34,492 bases of DNA from UBA1359 sp035411265 (GTDB lineage Bacteria > Patescibacteriota > Patescibacteriia > Patescibacteriales > Patescibacteriaceae), in NCBI GenBank assembly GCA_035411265.1, contig DAONSQ010000005.1, forward strand, positions 1-34,492, written 5' to 3'. Below, piece after piece: positions 15,036 through 23,006 of this stretch. How positions within the stretch are numbered: position 1 is the stretch's first letter; the number at the start of each line of letters is the position of its first letter. The notes beneath the pieces are model-generated. The model was not told where the DNA came from. It saw only the letters and a program-made list of their open reading frames with translations, and did no database searches. A program made the position numbers and the translations under genes.

Positions 15036-16137
15036 TTATTGTCGCCGCTGAAAGTCCCAAAGCCAGTAAGCTTTTAAAAAAATATCTAAATCACCGTCTA
15101 AAACTCCAGCAACATTACTGGTTGCAACATCGGTACGATGATCTTTAACAATCTGGCTGCCATACATGAAATATGACCTGATTTGCAAACCCCAGTCAGC
15201 CTTAACTTGCTCGCCTTTCAAAGTTTGCTTAGTTTTGTCCAATTCTTCGATTTGCTTTTGTGCCAGCTTAGCTTGTAAAACTGCCAAAGCTAAGGCCTTA
15301 TTTTGATGCTGGGAGCGCTCAGTCTGGCAAGTAACAACAATTCCGGTTGGCAAATGAGTCAGACGAACTGCTGAATCAGTAGTGTTTACCCCTTGTCCGC
15401 CAGGACCTGACGAACGAAAAACATCAATCTGCAAATCACTATCAGCCACTACCGGTGCTTCAGCAGCTGGAAGTTCCGGCAAAACCTCAACCATAGCAAA
15501 AGAAGTTTGACGCAAATGCTGAGCATTAAAGGGTGAATTACGTAGCAAGCGATGCGTGCCGCCTTCACCGCGTAATTTACCATAAGCTAGATGGCCAGAA
15601 AGACGAATAACCACGCTCTTGAACCCCGCTTCATTACCAGCTTGCTCTTCAATAATTTGACTAGACCAGCCTTGACGATCAGCCAAGCGTAAATACATCC
15701 GCTCTAGCATAGCTGTCCAATCCTGAGCATCAACACCGCCGGTGCCAGCATGAATCGATAAAATTACCGGTAAATCATCATGCGACTGATCAAAAAAACG
15801 ATTACCTTCTAAAGTGTCAATCTTTTTTTCTAAATCAACCAATTCTTCTTGAATTAAACTATCGGTTTCATTACCGTCAGCTAATTTGGCTAAGCCGTCC
15901 AAATCAGCTAACCGCTTAATCAGCTGCTGATAATCATCAATTTCCGTCTGAACTGTCTCAATTTTTTTTAAAAGCTGGCCAGCTTCTTGCGGCCTTGACC
16001 ATAAATCTTCAGCTTGGGCTTGCTGCTCTAGCTCTTTTAATTCTTTTTCCTTGGCAGCCAAGTCAAAGCCACCTCCCAATTTCTAGGAGGCGCTCACGCA
16101 AAACCTCAAAAGTCTGACTAAACAATAACTCAGACAT
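15036..16137 (-). CDS. prfB: Peptide chain release factor 2, with programmed +1 frameshift
   Basis: RF2 ends translation at UAA and UGA. Reading starts at the ATG at 16137 and meets an in-frame TGA after 24 codons (16065-16063); a +1 shift at CTTTGAC moves to the main frame, GAC at 16064-16062, giving about 366 aa, the normal RF2 length. The main frame alone would lack a proper start (only a TTG at 16079). RF2 hallmarks: SPF in NSPFNAQHLRQ (the UGA-reading tripeptide) and GGQ in SGPGGQGVNTTDSAVR (peptidyl hydrolysis). The N-terminal coiled-coil region is about 25-110. It starts six bases after the 71-aa membrane protein gene. Low RF2 should favour the frameshift, so the gene senses its own product. 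An annotation made without the shift will truncate or mis-start the protein. Confidence 0.95.
16062..16077 (-). promoter_or_regulatory. prfB +1 frameshift element
   Basis: On the minus strand GGGAGG (SD-like, 16077-16072), a 3-base spacer TGG, then CTT-TGA-C (16068-16062). This is the same arrangement as the classic element: SD-like six-mer, three bases, CTT, TGA, C. Confidence 0.94.
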
Positions 16138-16143
16138 AAACAA

Positions 16144-16359
16144 TTATGAACGAAGGGATGAAAAATTATCAATCAAATCCTTAATCATTGGTGGCAGATA
16201 AATTGCACCAGCAATTAATGGTACCAAAATAATTAATAATCTAAACCAATTCCAAAATTTTTGCCAACGAATATAGCGATAAATCGACTGAGTTTTTTCT
16301 TTAATCTCATCAATCGCCTCTGCTTGCTTAGCTAAAATACGGCGCAATTCTTCATCCAT
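16144..16359 (-). CDS. Small membrane protein, coiled coil plus one TM helix, unrecognised
   Basis: 71 aa. Residues 1-28 are a charged heptad-like helix (MDEELRRILAKQ...IDEIKEKTQ), followed by an aromatic, basic stretch (YRYIRWQKFWNWF, about 27-39) and a single TM helix (about 40-58, LLIILVPLIAGAIYLP). No enzyme motif. Single-pass proteins of this plan are common in CPR genomes. It has its own extended -10 promoter (TGT-TATAAT) and its stop lies six bases before prfB, so it probably leads the transcript with prfB and comEC. No function can be assigned. Confidence 0.8.
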   Translation of the reverse strand: MDEELRRILAKQAEAIDEIKEKTQSIYRYIRWQKFWNWFRLLIILVPLIAGAIYLPPMIKDLIDNFSSLRS

Positions 16360-16386
16360 AAGGCTTAAATAAAAAATTATATTTTT

Positions 16387-16415
16387 ATTATAACAAAAAA
16401 ATAGCTCGCTACCAA
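16387..16415 (-). promoter_or_regulatory. Promoter of the 71-aa gene/prfB/comEC unit
   Basis: On the minus strand TTGGTA (16415-16410, 4 of 6), 17-bp spacer ending in TGT, TATAAT (16392-16387). The -35 lies in the loop-proximal arm of the nrdG terminator. Leader about 21 bases. Confidence 0.75.
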
Positions 16416-16425
16416 TTAGCGAGCT
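16393..16425 (-). terminator. Terminator of the nrd operon, overlapping the nrdG stop codon
   Basis: On the minus strand AGCTCGCTA-ATTGG-TAGCGAGCT followed by ATTTTTTTG. The nrdG TAA (16418-16416) is inside the hairpin. Confidence 0.85.
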
Positions 16426-17147
16426 TCAACCGAAGTAATAACTTCTTGAGCTACCGTAACTAACCGTGCCATTTCCTGGTCAGTATAAGTTCGTCCGGCT
16501 TTCAAAAGCGGGTCTAAAATATCATTAGTCAGATTAGCCTTTTGTAAATACCAGTGCTGAGCACCACGCAATTCTTCAGCCATTAAACGAATATCTGGTT
16601 CACCTAAAATTTCTGGCACCACCGTTGTTCGGAATTGATATTCAATCTTATTCTGAGCAATCAGCCAAGCAGCTGTTTTTTTGGCTTCAGTCGTAAATTT
16701 AGCTAAAACTTCCGGCGCCAACGGCATAACTCGATGATATCTTTCCCAAGGCGCCTTAACATCCATAGCCACATAATCAACTAAGCCGGCTTCGACCAGA
16801 TCAATCACCATCTGGCTATTGGTGCCATTGGTATCAAGTTTAACTAAAAAACCGCGCTCCTTGATTCCCGCAATTATTTCCGGTAAATCTTGATGCAAGG
16901 TTGGTTCACCACCAGTAATTACTACCGCCTCCAAACGTCCTTTTCTTTGGTCTAAAAAAGCCCACAAGTCAGCCAACTGAAGCGCTGGCTGACTTGTAGT
17001 ATTTGTGGCACCAGCCATCACTGGCCGGACAAGCAAGGGGTTATGGCAATACCGGCAAGCAAAATTGCAACCTACAGTAAAAACAATTGCGGCAACTTTA
17101 TCTGGATAATCAAGCAAACTAATTGGCTGCAGACCGCCGATAATCAT
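16416..17147 (-). CDS. nrdG: Anaerobic ribonucleoside-triphosphate reductase activating protein (radical SAM)
   Basis: 243 aa, the longer NrdG form. Radical SAM enzyme that abstracts a hydrogen from the NrdD glycine to create the glycyl radical. The 4Fe-4S motif is C27-NFA-C31-RY-C34, followed by HNPLLV. The GGEPTLH element (glycine-rich SAM contact) follows, as does DVKAPWERYH. The N-terminus (GGLQPISLLDYPDK) is typical of this subgroup. It lies 10 bases downstream of the separate glycyl-radical ORF, which is the probable substrate segment. No SD is visible. Confidence 0.95.
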   Translation of the reverse strand: MIIGGLQPISLLDYPDKVAAIVFTVGCNFACRYCHNPLLVRPVMAGATNTTSQPALQLADLWAFLDQRKGRLEAVVITGGEPTLHQDLPEIIAGIKERGFLVKLDTNGTNSQMVIDLVEAGLVDYVAMDVKAPWERYHRVMPLAPEVLAKFTTEAKKTAAWLIAQNKIEYQFRTTVVPEILGEPDIRLMAEELRGAQHWYLQKANLTNDILDPLLKAGRTYTDQEMARLVTVAQEVITSVEAR

Positions 17148-17157
17148 AATTAGCTAC

Positions 17158-17322
17158 TTAACAACCGCAGCTATCACCTTCTTCATGATTGATAAAAGTA
17201 CGGCGATTGGCAAACTCAGCCTGCTTAGCATCATTCCATTGTTTAACTGGTCTTAAATAACCAGTAACACGGCTGTAAACTTCGCAAGGAGTGCGTTGCA
17301 TTTCTAGTGGGGACATAAGCAT
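17158..17322 (-). CDS. Stand-alone NrdD glycyl-radical segment
   Basis: 54 aa from an ATG at 17322 (further in-frame ATGs at 17316 and 17301). The peptide carries CEVYSRVTGYLRPVKQWN followed by KQAEF and NRRTF, the class III RNR glycyl-radical loop and C-terminal tail; G21 in RVTGYL is the expected radical site. In other NrdDs this segment is the extreme C-terminus of one chain, right after the zinc site. Here the main chain stops at 17352, and the 29-base gap (17323-17351) is AT-rich, with stops, so a single indel does not restore one chain. The ORF lies in another frame from nrdD. It ends DSCGC, a Cys pair of possible redox role. Spacing to nrdG is 10 bases. No SD is seen, so translation may depend on coupling. 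Too short for many gene finders. Confidence 0.85.
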   Translation of the reverse strand: MLMSPLEMQRTPCEVYSRVTGYLRPVKQWNDAKQAEFANRRTFINHEEGDSCGC

Positions 17323-17351
17323 GGGGATTAAATAAATAAAAAACTAATTAA

Positions 17352-19394
17352 TTAGACCAACTCAGCCACAGCCGGTTCAGGATGATAACCAATTTCTTCA
17401 TCGCATTTTGGACAATAATAATGCTCACCGGCAATATAGCCATGTTTCGGACAAACCGAGAAAGTCGGAGTGATCGTAAAATAAGGCAAATGATAATTCT
17501 CAGCGATCTTACGAACCAAGGTGCGAACCGCAGCAGCACTCGGTAGAGATTCACCTAAGAAAAAATGCAAAACAGTGCCACCGGTATATTTAGTCTGTAA
17601 ATTATCCTGCAATTCTAAGGCTTCAAAAATATCATCAGTAAAATTGACTGGCAACTGGGTGGAATTAGTATAAAATGGCGCTTGATCTGGGTTTTTACTA
17701 TTGGCAGTTTTAATATTCGGATAAAGATCATGATCAAGTCGAGCCAAGCGACGAGAAGTGCCTTCAGCTGGAGTTGCTTCTAAATTGTAAAGATGATTGG
17801 TTTCTTCTTGAAAACGACCCAAAACATCACGCATAAACTCTAAAACTTCTTCCGCAAACTTATGCCCAGCCGGACTAGTAATATCGTCGGCAATTGGCTC
17901 AAAGTTAAGTAAAGCTTCATTCATGCCAACTAAACCGATAGTGCCAAAGTGGTTATTCCAGTAGCCACCGAAGCGCTCTTTAACAGCCTCCAAATAATAA
18001 CGAGCATAAGGGTAGAGTCCGCCTTCAGTTAATCTTTCCACCATTTCGCGCTTAACTTCCAAACTTTCTTGGGCTAACTTCATCAATCTTTCCAGTCTTT
18101 CAAAAAATTCTTCTTTAGTTTTACTTAAGTAACCGATACGAGGTAAATTAATAGTAACCACGCCAATTGATCCAGTCAGAGGATTGGCACCAAAAAGACC
18201 GCCGCCACGCTTACGCAATTCACGATTATCTAGCCGCAAACGACAACACATGGAGCGAGCATCATCCGGATCCATATCAGAATTGATGAAGTTGGAAAAG
18301 TAAGGAATACCATATTTACGAGTCATCTCAAAAATCTTTTCAGCTACTGGTGATTCCCATTGAAAATCACTAGTCAAATTGTAGGTTGGAATTGGGAAAG
18401 AAAAAACTCGACCCTTAGCATCACCCTCCATCATGAGTTCAGCAAAAATGATGTTAATCATATCCATTTCTGGCTGAAAATCCTTATAACGTTCCGGTTT
18501 TAATTCACCACCAATAATAACATTTTCTTCGCCGATCATCTTAGATGGCTTCAAGTCCATAGTAATATTGGTAAACGGTGTTTGAAAACCAACTCGAGTT
18601 GGCACGTTAACATTGTAAAGGAACTCCTGCATAGCCTGCTTAACTTCAGCGTAAGTCAAGCGGTCATAACGAATAAACGGTGCCAAATAGGTATCAAAAC
18701 TGGAAAAAGCCTGAGCTCCAGCTACTTCACCTTGAACAGTATAAAAGAAGTTTGTAATCTGGCCTAAAGCAGTTCGAAAATGCTTTGGCGGTTTGGATTC
18801 AATCTTGCCACTAACACCACCAAAACCTTTTAGTAATAAATCTTTCAAATCCCACCCAGCACAATAAGAAGCTAAAATTTGCAAATCATGCAAGTGAATG
18901 TCACCATTTTGGTGAGCTTCACGGATGGGCGCATTATAAACTTTATTCAACCAATAAGTCGAGGAAATAATTGAAGCTAAGTGATTATTAAGACCCTGCA
19001 AACTAAAACTCATATTAGAATTTTCCTTGACTCGCCAATCGCTCTGTTTAAGATAATCATCCATAATCTTTTCCGAATCAACCATCAACGACATATTACG
19101 CAAACGGGCATGCTGATCACGATAAAGAATATAAGCCTTGGCTTCTTTGATTAGACGGTTATTAATCAAGACCTCTTCAACAATATCCTGAATTTCTTCC
19201 ACAGCCGGAATACTCCGTTCATGGAATTTCAAATTAACCAACTTAACAACCTCGTCAGCAATCTTACTGGCTTTCTCTTCATCTTCTGGCCCAACCGCAG
19301 CTATAGCTTTGGACACAGCATAAATAATTTTCTGTTGATCAAAATCAACAATTTCTCCAGAACGCTTACAAATCTTACTAATACCTTGGCTCAT
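17352..19394 (-). CDS. nrdD: Anaerobic (class III) ribonucleoside-triphosphate reductase, main chain without the glycyl-radical end
   Basis: 680 aa. It reduces ribonucleoside triphosphates to dNTPs without oxygen. An ATP-cone (about 7-98, ICKRSGEIVDFD then AYILYRDQHARLRN) gives allosteric control. The ten-stranded barrel holds C178 in YCAGWDL and the Cys pair 383-384 in MCCRLRLD, the expected positions of the substrate-reducing and thiyl-radical Cys, followed by KRGGGLFGANPLTGSIGV. Near the end, C648, H651, C661 and C664 (CPKHGY then YYCPKC) form the zinc site. It then stops at PAVAELV, without the RVxGY loop, which is found as a separate ORF immediately downstream. It follows nrdR by 11 bases, in nrdR-nrdD-(gly)-nrdG order, and is probably controlled by NrdR. 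Confidence 0.94.
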   Translation of the reverse strand: MSQGISKICKRSGEIVDFDQQKIIYAVSKAIAAVGPEDEEKASKIADEVVKLVNLKFHERSIPAVEEIQDIVEEVLINNRLIKEAKAYILYRDQHARLRNMSLMVDSEKIMDDYLKQSDWRVKENSNMSFSLQGLNNHLASIISSTYWLNKVYNAPIREAHQNGDIHLHDLQILASYCAGWDLKDLLLKGFGGVSGKIESKPPKHFRTALGQITNFFYTVQGEVAGAQAFSSFDTYLAPFIRYDRLTYAEVKQAMQEFLYNVNVPTRVGFQTPFTNITMDLKPSKMIGEENVIIGGELKPERYKDFQPEMDMINIIFAELMMEGDAKGRVFSFPIPTYNLTSDFQWESPVAEKIFEMTRKYGIPYFSNFINSDMDPDDARSMCCRLRLDNRELRKRGGGLFGANPLTGSIGVVTINLPRIGYLSKTKEEFFERLERLMKLAQESLEVKREMVERLTEGGLYPYARYYLEAVKERFGGYWNNHFGTIGLVGMNEALLNFEPIADDITSPAGHKFAEEVLEFMRDVLGRFQEETNHLYNLEATPAEGTSRRLARLDHDLYPNIKTANSKNPDQAPFYTNSTQLPVNFTDDIFEALELQDNLQTKYTGGTVLHFFLGESLPSAAAVRTLVRKIAENYHLPYFTITPTFSVCPKHGYIAGEHYYCPKCDEEIGYHPEPAVAELV

Positions 19395-19405
19395 AGGGGG
19401 AACAA

Positions 19406-19861
19406 TTACTTTTTTAATTTCAACAGCTTTTGCAGCTCTTGATTTAAATCTTGCAATTCAAAATCAGAATAAACACTGGCAAAACGAATATAAGCCACTT
19501 TATCCATTTTTTTGAGCTGATTCATAACGATACGACCGATATCCTGACTAATAATTTCAGCCTGGCGGCTAGCCTGAATATCTCTTTCAATCAAATTAAC
19601 CAACCGTTTGAATTGATCACTGTCAATTGGTCTTTTTTCAGTAGCCTTGCGTAGACCAGAAACTATCTTGTCTCTATTATAAGCTTCTTTGCGACCATCT
19701 CGTTTGACAACTTGCAAATCAAGAATTTCTGTTTCTTCGTAAGTGGAAAAACGAAAACCGCATTTTAAACATTCGCGGCGGCGGCGGATCGACAAGCCAT
19801 CAGTGGCGACTCGCGAATCAACTACCTTGGTCTCAGAATGATAACAAATCGGACATTTCAT
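19406..19861 (-). CDS. nrdR: Transcriptional repressor NrdR
   Basis: 151 aa, full length. It senses (d)ATP through an ATP-cone and represses ribonucleotide reductase genes. A zinc ribbon occupies residues 1-35 (C3-x2-C6 and CLKCGFRF, with RRRREC between), followed by RFSTYEE and the ATP-cone (about 49-139, VVKRDGRKEAYNRDKI). It is the first gene of the nrd operon, with two NrdR boxes just downstream of its promoter, so it probably represses itself and nrdD/nrdG together. Confidence 0.97.
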   Translation of the reverse strand: MKCPICYHSETKVVDSRVATDGLSIRRRRECLKCGFRFSTYEETEILDLQVVKRDGRKEAYNRDKIVSGLRKATEKRPIDSDQFKRLVNLIERDIQASRQAEIISQDIGRIVMNQLKKMDKVAYIRFASVYSDFELQDLNQELQKLLKLKK

Positions 19862-19873
19862 GTTTTTTGGCTA

Positions 19874-19889
19874 AAACTACATATTGTGC
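19874..19889 (-). promoter_or_regulatory. NrdR box 1 (promoter-distal)
   Basis: GCACAATATGTAGTTT on the minus strand matches the NrdR consensus ACACWATATNTWGTGT at 14 of 16 positions. It lies 12 bases before the nrdR start. Confidence 0.75.
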
Positions 19890-19906
19890 TAAAGAAGTTC
19901 CCTAGT

Positions 19907-19922
19907 CCACTAAATATAGTTA
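19907..19922 (-). promoter_or_regulatory. NrdR box 2 (promoter-proximal)
   Basis: TAACTATATTTAGTGG on the minus strand matches the NrdR consensus at 13 of 16 positions. Box starts are 33 bp apart, about three helical turns, as in tandem NrdR operators. Confidence 0.75.
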
Positions 19923-19934
19923 TCTGATAGCTGA

Positions 19935-19963
19935 ATTATAGCACTTTCTCTTTCAGCCCACAA
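19935..19963 (-). promoter_or_regulatory. Promoter of the nrd operon
   Basis: On the minus strand TTGTGG (19963-19958), 17-bp spacer ending in TGC, and perfect -10 TATAAT (19940-19935). Start would be near 19928, so both NrdR boxes lie directly downstream of the start, positioned to block it. Leader about 67 bases. Confidence 0.75.
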
Positions 19964-20016
19964 CATCCTAAAAAATGGCTAAAAATGATAAAAAATAAAC
20001 ACCATATAAACAATCA

Positions 20017-20050
20017 CAAAAAAAGCTGCCAATTACTGGCAGCTTTTTTC
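20017..20050 (-). terminator. Terminator of the fts operon
   Basis: AGCTGCCA-ATTAC-TGGCAGCT flanked by A's on the left and T's on the right, 24 bases after the ftsZ stop. The symmetrical flanks would also stop plus-strand transcription. Confidence 0.85.
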
Positions 20051-20074
20051 TTATCTCTTCTATCTAGTCCTATT

Positions 20075-21280
20075 TTACATCAACTTTTTACGAATAAAAG
20101 TTGGAATACTTAAGTCACCTTCATCTTCATCATCACTAGCAGCTGAAGTCATTGGTACAACCGGACGAGCTGGTTCAGACTGAGCCTTCTTTAAAGCTGA
20201 CATCAAACCTTTGCGATTTTCCTTATTTTCATCAATTACTTCTTCAACCTGATTCTTTTCAACAAAAGTAGTTGGCTTATAAAAATGATCATAACTCTTA
20301 GTCACAGTAACAGCTTCTTCGCCAGGACGGCTATCGAAACCAGTCGCTATAACCGTTACTCTAATTTCATCTTTAAAATTATTATCAACGGAAGTACCAA
20401 AAATAATACGAGCTTCCTCATCAACTGAACTGGTAATAATCTTGGCGGCTTCATGAATTTCATCCAAAGCTAGGCTTGGTCCACCGGTAATTGTAAAGAG
20501 AACACCTTTAGCACCATCAATCGACATTTCAAGTAGCGGTGAATTGATGGCTGCTTTAGCGGCTTCAATGGCTCGATTCTCACCGCTAGCTTGACCAATA
20601 CCCATCAAGGCACTGCCAGCATTCATCATAATTGATTTAACATCAGCAAAATCAACATTAATTAAGGCTGGAACATTAATAATTTCGGAAATACCCTGAA
20701 CGCCTTGGCGCAAGATATCATCAACAATACCAAAGGCTTCCAAAATAGTTGTCTTCTTTTCAATGACTTGAAAGATACGATCATTAGGAATAGTAATAAC
20801 AGCATCAACTTTATCAATCAATTCAGCCAAACCTCTTTCAGCCACCTTTTTACGCTGAGCACCTTCAAAAGTAAAGGGCTTAGTCACGACAGCAATAGTT
20901 AGCGCTCCTAAATCACGAGCTAGTTCAGCAACTACCGGTGAAGCACCAGTACCTGTACCACCACCCAAGCCACAAGTAACAAAAACCATGTCTGCCCCTT
21001 TAAGAGCATCACGAATTTCGTTTTGTGACTCAGCCGCAGCATCACGACCCAAATCAGGATTCATCCCAGCGCCTAATCCCTTGGTAACGGTTTTACCAAC
21101 ATGAATCTTGACCGGAGCTTTATTATAATTCAAATCTTGAATATCGGTATTAATGACGATAAATTCGACACCCTTAATACCGCCTTCAATCATGCGATTA
21201 ATGGCATTACCACCGGAACCGCCGACACCAACTACCTTAATTTTAGCTGGTGCTTCAACTGCTGGCTTGATTTCTGTCAT
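20075..21280 (-). CDS. ftsZ: Cell-division GTPase FtsZ
   Basis: 401 aa. Tubulin homologue that forms the division ring at midcell. The GTP-binding signature GGGTGTG is at 106-112 and the T7-loop region is intact (INVDFADVK). The GTPase/C-terminal domains end near 320, followed by a flexible linker and the conserved tail DLSIPTFIRKKLM (389-401), which binds FtsA and other partners. It is the last gene of the operon, 86 bases after ftsA, with a strong terminator. The gap could hold a further promoter, but none is convincing. No SD is visible. Confidence 0.97.
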   Translation of the reverse strand: MTEIKPAVEAPAKIKVVGVGGSGGNAINRMIEGGIKGVEFIVINTDIQDLNYNKAPVKIHVGKTVTKGLGAGMNPDLGRDAAAESQNEIRDALKGADMVFVTCGLGGGTGTGASPVVAELARDLGALTIAVVTKPFTFEGAQRKKVAERGLAELIDKVDAVITIPNDRIFQVIEKKTTILEAFGIVDDILRQGVQGISEIINVPALINVDFADVKSIMMNAGSALMGIGQASGENRAIEAAKAAINSPLLEMSIDGAKGVLFTITGGPSLALDEIHEAAKIITSSVDEEARIIFGTSVDNNFKDEIRVTVIATGFDSRPGEEAVTVTKSYDHFYKPTTFVEKNQVEEVIDENKENRKGLMSALKKAQSEPARPVVPMTSAASDDEDEGDLSIPTFIRKKLM

Positions 21281-21366
21281 AAGAGTTATTAACTAACAAG
21301 CTATAATTTAAACAAAGTATAATTGCTTTGATTGTAGATTATCTAAGCAAAAAAATCAAGGAAAGA

Positions 21367-22620
21367 TTACTTTAAAAATAATGAACCGAACCAATCTTTA
21401 ACCTTTTTAACAGCCTGGCCTGGCTTAAAATTACTACTGCCTGATTCGCCGCTAGCCAAAAAATCATAATGATCACCCCAAGCCACCAAACCTAAAGCCG
21501 TCAAATAGCTTAAGTCGTTAACTTTATCAATCACGGCTGGAACATTGCGATTGGAGCCTAAGCAAACCGGTAAACGCAATGATTTTTTAGCTAAATCAGT
21601 TAAACCGGCTAATTTAGCACCACCGCCAAGTAAAACTACACCGGCCGGCAACATACCTGAGCGGCTAATTTTTTTAAGTTCAGCGTCAATCTTGTGAAAA
21701 ATTTCACCAACCCGCGCCTCAATAATTCCAGAAAGATATTTCATCGGCACGGTCATCGGTTCATCAACCTCATTATCAGGCGTAATTAGAGGTGTAATAT
21801 CAATTTCTTCATCTTTATCAATCTTGTCTGGATTAGCCTGACCAAACTCCAATTTAATCTTTTCCGCCAAATTGATAGAACAACGTAAACCAATGGCAAT
21901 ATCAGCTGTAATATGGTCAGAGCCGATTGGCAAAACTGCAGCATGAAGCAGCTGTCCTTCTTCAAAAACTGCTAAACTAGTAGTTAGTGAGCCAATATTT
22001 ACCAAAGCCACACCCAATTCCTTGGAGCGGACACTAACCACCGCCTCAGCAGCAGCTAAAGGAGCTAATACTGGACTGACAATAGATAGGCCAGCCTGCT
22101 CAATAGCTCTGGTTAAATTACGAATCTGATTAGCTAGTGACTGAATAATTAAAACTTCAACCTCTAAACGAATACCTGACATACCCACCGGATTTTTAAC
22201 GTCTTCCTGGTTATCAACCCGATATTTAATAGGAATAACGTGTAATACTTCGTAATTGGCCGGCAAAGATAAAGCTTGAGCTGCTTCAATAACCCGACTA
22301 ACATCTTCATCGGTAATTTCATTATTAAGCTGATTGATCGCAACTACACCCTTGCTACGTTCACACTTCAAGTCTGGCGCACTAACACCAATATAAACAT
22401 TATCAACATTAACCCCGATTAAACGCTCTGATTTTTCCAAACAAGCCACCACCGATGAGGCCACCTCTTCAATATTGTTGACAATACCCTTATTCATACC
22501 AGCTGACGGAGCAGCTACGGCGCCAATCACTTGTAATTGACCGCCATTCAGCTGTCCGACTACTAATCTAATTTCAGTTGAGCCGATATCGAGTCCGGCT
22601 ATTAAAGATTGATCCCTCAT
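21367..22620 (-). CDS. ftsA: Cell-division protein FtsA
   Basis: 417 aa. Actin-like ATPase that tethers FtsZ to the membrane. Phosphate-1 region IAGLDIGSTEIRLVVG and phosphate-2 LGVALVNIGSLTTSLAVF are both clear, with the SHS2-like 1C domain between (about 85-165) and VVLLGGGAKLAGL near residue 330. The last 20 residues (KVKDWFGSLFLK at the very end) form the amphipathic membrane-targeting helix. It begins 5 bases after dgkA and precedes ftsZ, the usual order. No SD is visible. Confidence 0.97.
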   Translation of the reverse strand: MRDQSLIAGLDIGSTEIRLVVGQLNGGQLQVIGAVAAPSAGMNKGIVNNIEEVASSVVACLEKSERLIGVNVDNVYIGVSAPDLKCERSKGVVAINQLNNEITDEDVSRVIEAAQALSLPANYEVLHVIPIKYRVDNQEDVKNPVGMSGIRLEVEVLIIQSLANQIRNLTRAIEQAGLSIVSPVLAPLAAAEAVVSVRSKELGVALVNIGSLTTSLAVFEEGQLLHAAVLPIGSDHITADIAIGLRCSINLAEKIKLEFGQANPDKIDKDEEIDITPLITPDNEVDEPMTVPMKYLSGIIEARVGEIFHKIDAELKKISRSGMLPAGVVLLGGGAKLAGLTDLAKKSLRLPVCLGSNRNVPAVIDKVNDLSYLTALGLVAWGDHYDFLASGESGSSNFKPGQAVKKVKDWFGSLFLK

Positions 22621-22625
22621 ATTTA

Positions 22626-23006
22626 TTATTGAAAAATATTGATAAACAACTTAATGACTGGCGGTAAAAACAGACAACAGCCCACCGCTATCGACAAACC
22701 AGCTGCTAAAAAAACCGCTGCTGCCATAATATCCTTAATTTCTTTGACGTAAACATCCAGTCGCGGCTTCAGTAAATCAGTCACTCTCTCAATGGCGCTA
22801 TTTAAAAGTTCGGCCACTAGTACCAAGCCACAAGTCAGCAACAAAATTGACCATTTTATCAAACTAAATTCTAAAAAAACTGCTAAGCTAACTGCTACTA
22901 AACCAATTAACAATTCTACGGCAAAATTTTGTTCTTCATGAAAAACCTTCAACAACCCTTGCTGGGCATAACGAAAACTTTTAACTAAACGACGCCATTT
23001 CAACAT
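22626..23006 (-). CDS. dgkA: Diacylglycerol kinase-family lipid kinase (DgkA/undecaprenol kinase)
   Basis: 126 aa with three predicted TM helices (about 33-48, 50-70 and 92-118). It phosphorylates diacylglycerol or, in many bacteria, undecaprenol, feeding the lipid carrier of cell-wall synthesis; the substrate cannot be told from sequence. The family signature is seen in EEQNFAVELLIGLV and AELLNSAIERVTD, whose Glu and Asn bind metal and ATP. The ATG overlaps the ybeY stop by seven bases (ATGTTGA), so the two are coupled. Next to ftsA, consistent with envelope growth. Confidence 0.92.
   Translation of the reverse strand: MLKWRRLVKSFRYAQQGLLKVFHEEQNFAVELLIGLVAVSLAVFLEFSLIKWSILLLTCGLVLVAELLNSAIERVTDLLKPRLDVYVKEIKDIMAAAVFLAAGLSIAVGCCLFLPPVIKLFINIFQ

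Noticed and set aside
16062..16077. UGA recoded as glycine (as in Gracilibacteria-type lineages)
   Set aside because: RF2 is present, the UGA in prfB acts as a frameshift stop, and ybeY ends in TGA; no in-frame TGA interrupts conserved genes.
17323..17351. Simple sequencing frameshift joining nrdD to its glycyl segment
   Set aside because: The gap is AT-rich and contains stops in several frames, and the nrdD end and the small ORF start do not join by one indel; kept only as a check for raw reads.
21281..21366. Separate ftsZ promoter in the 86-base gap (TATACT at 21316-21321)
   Set aside because: There is no TG extension and no -35 at a plausible spacing; left out as unproven.
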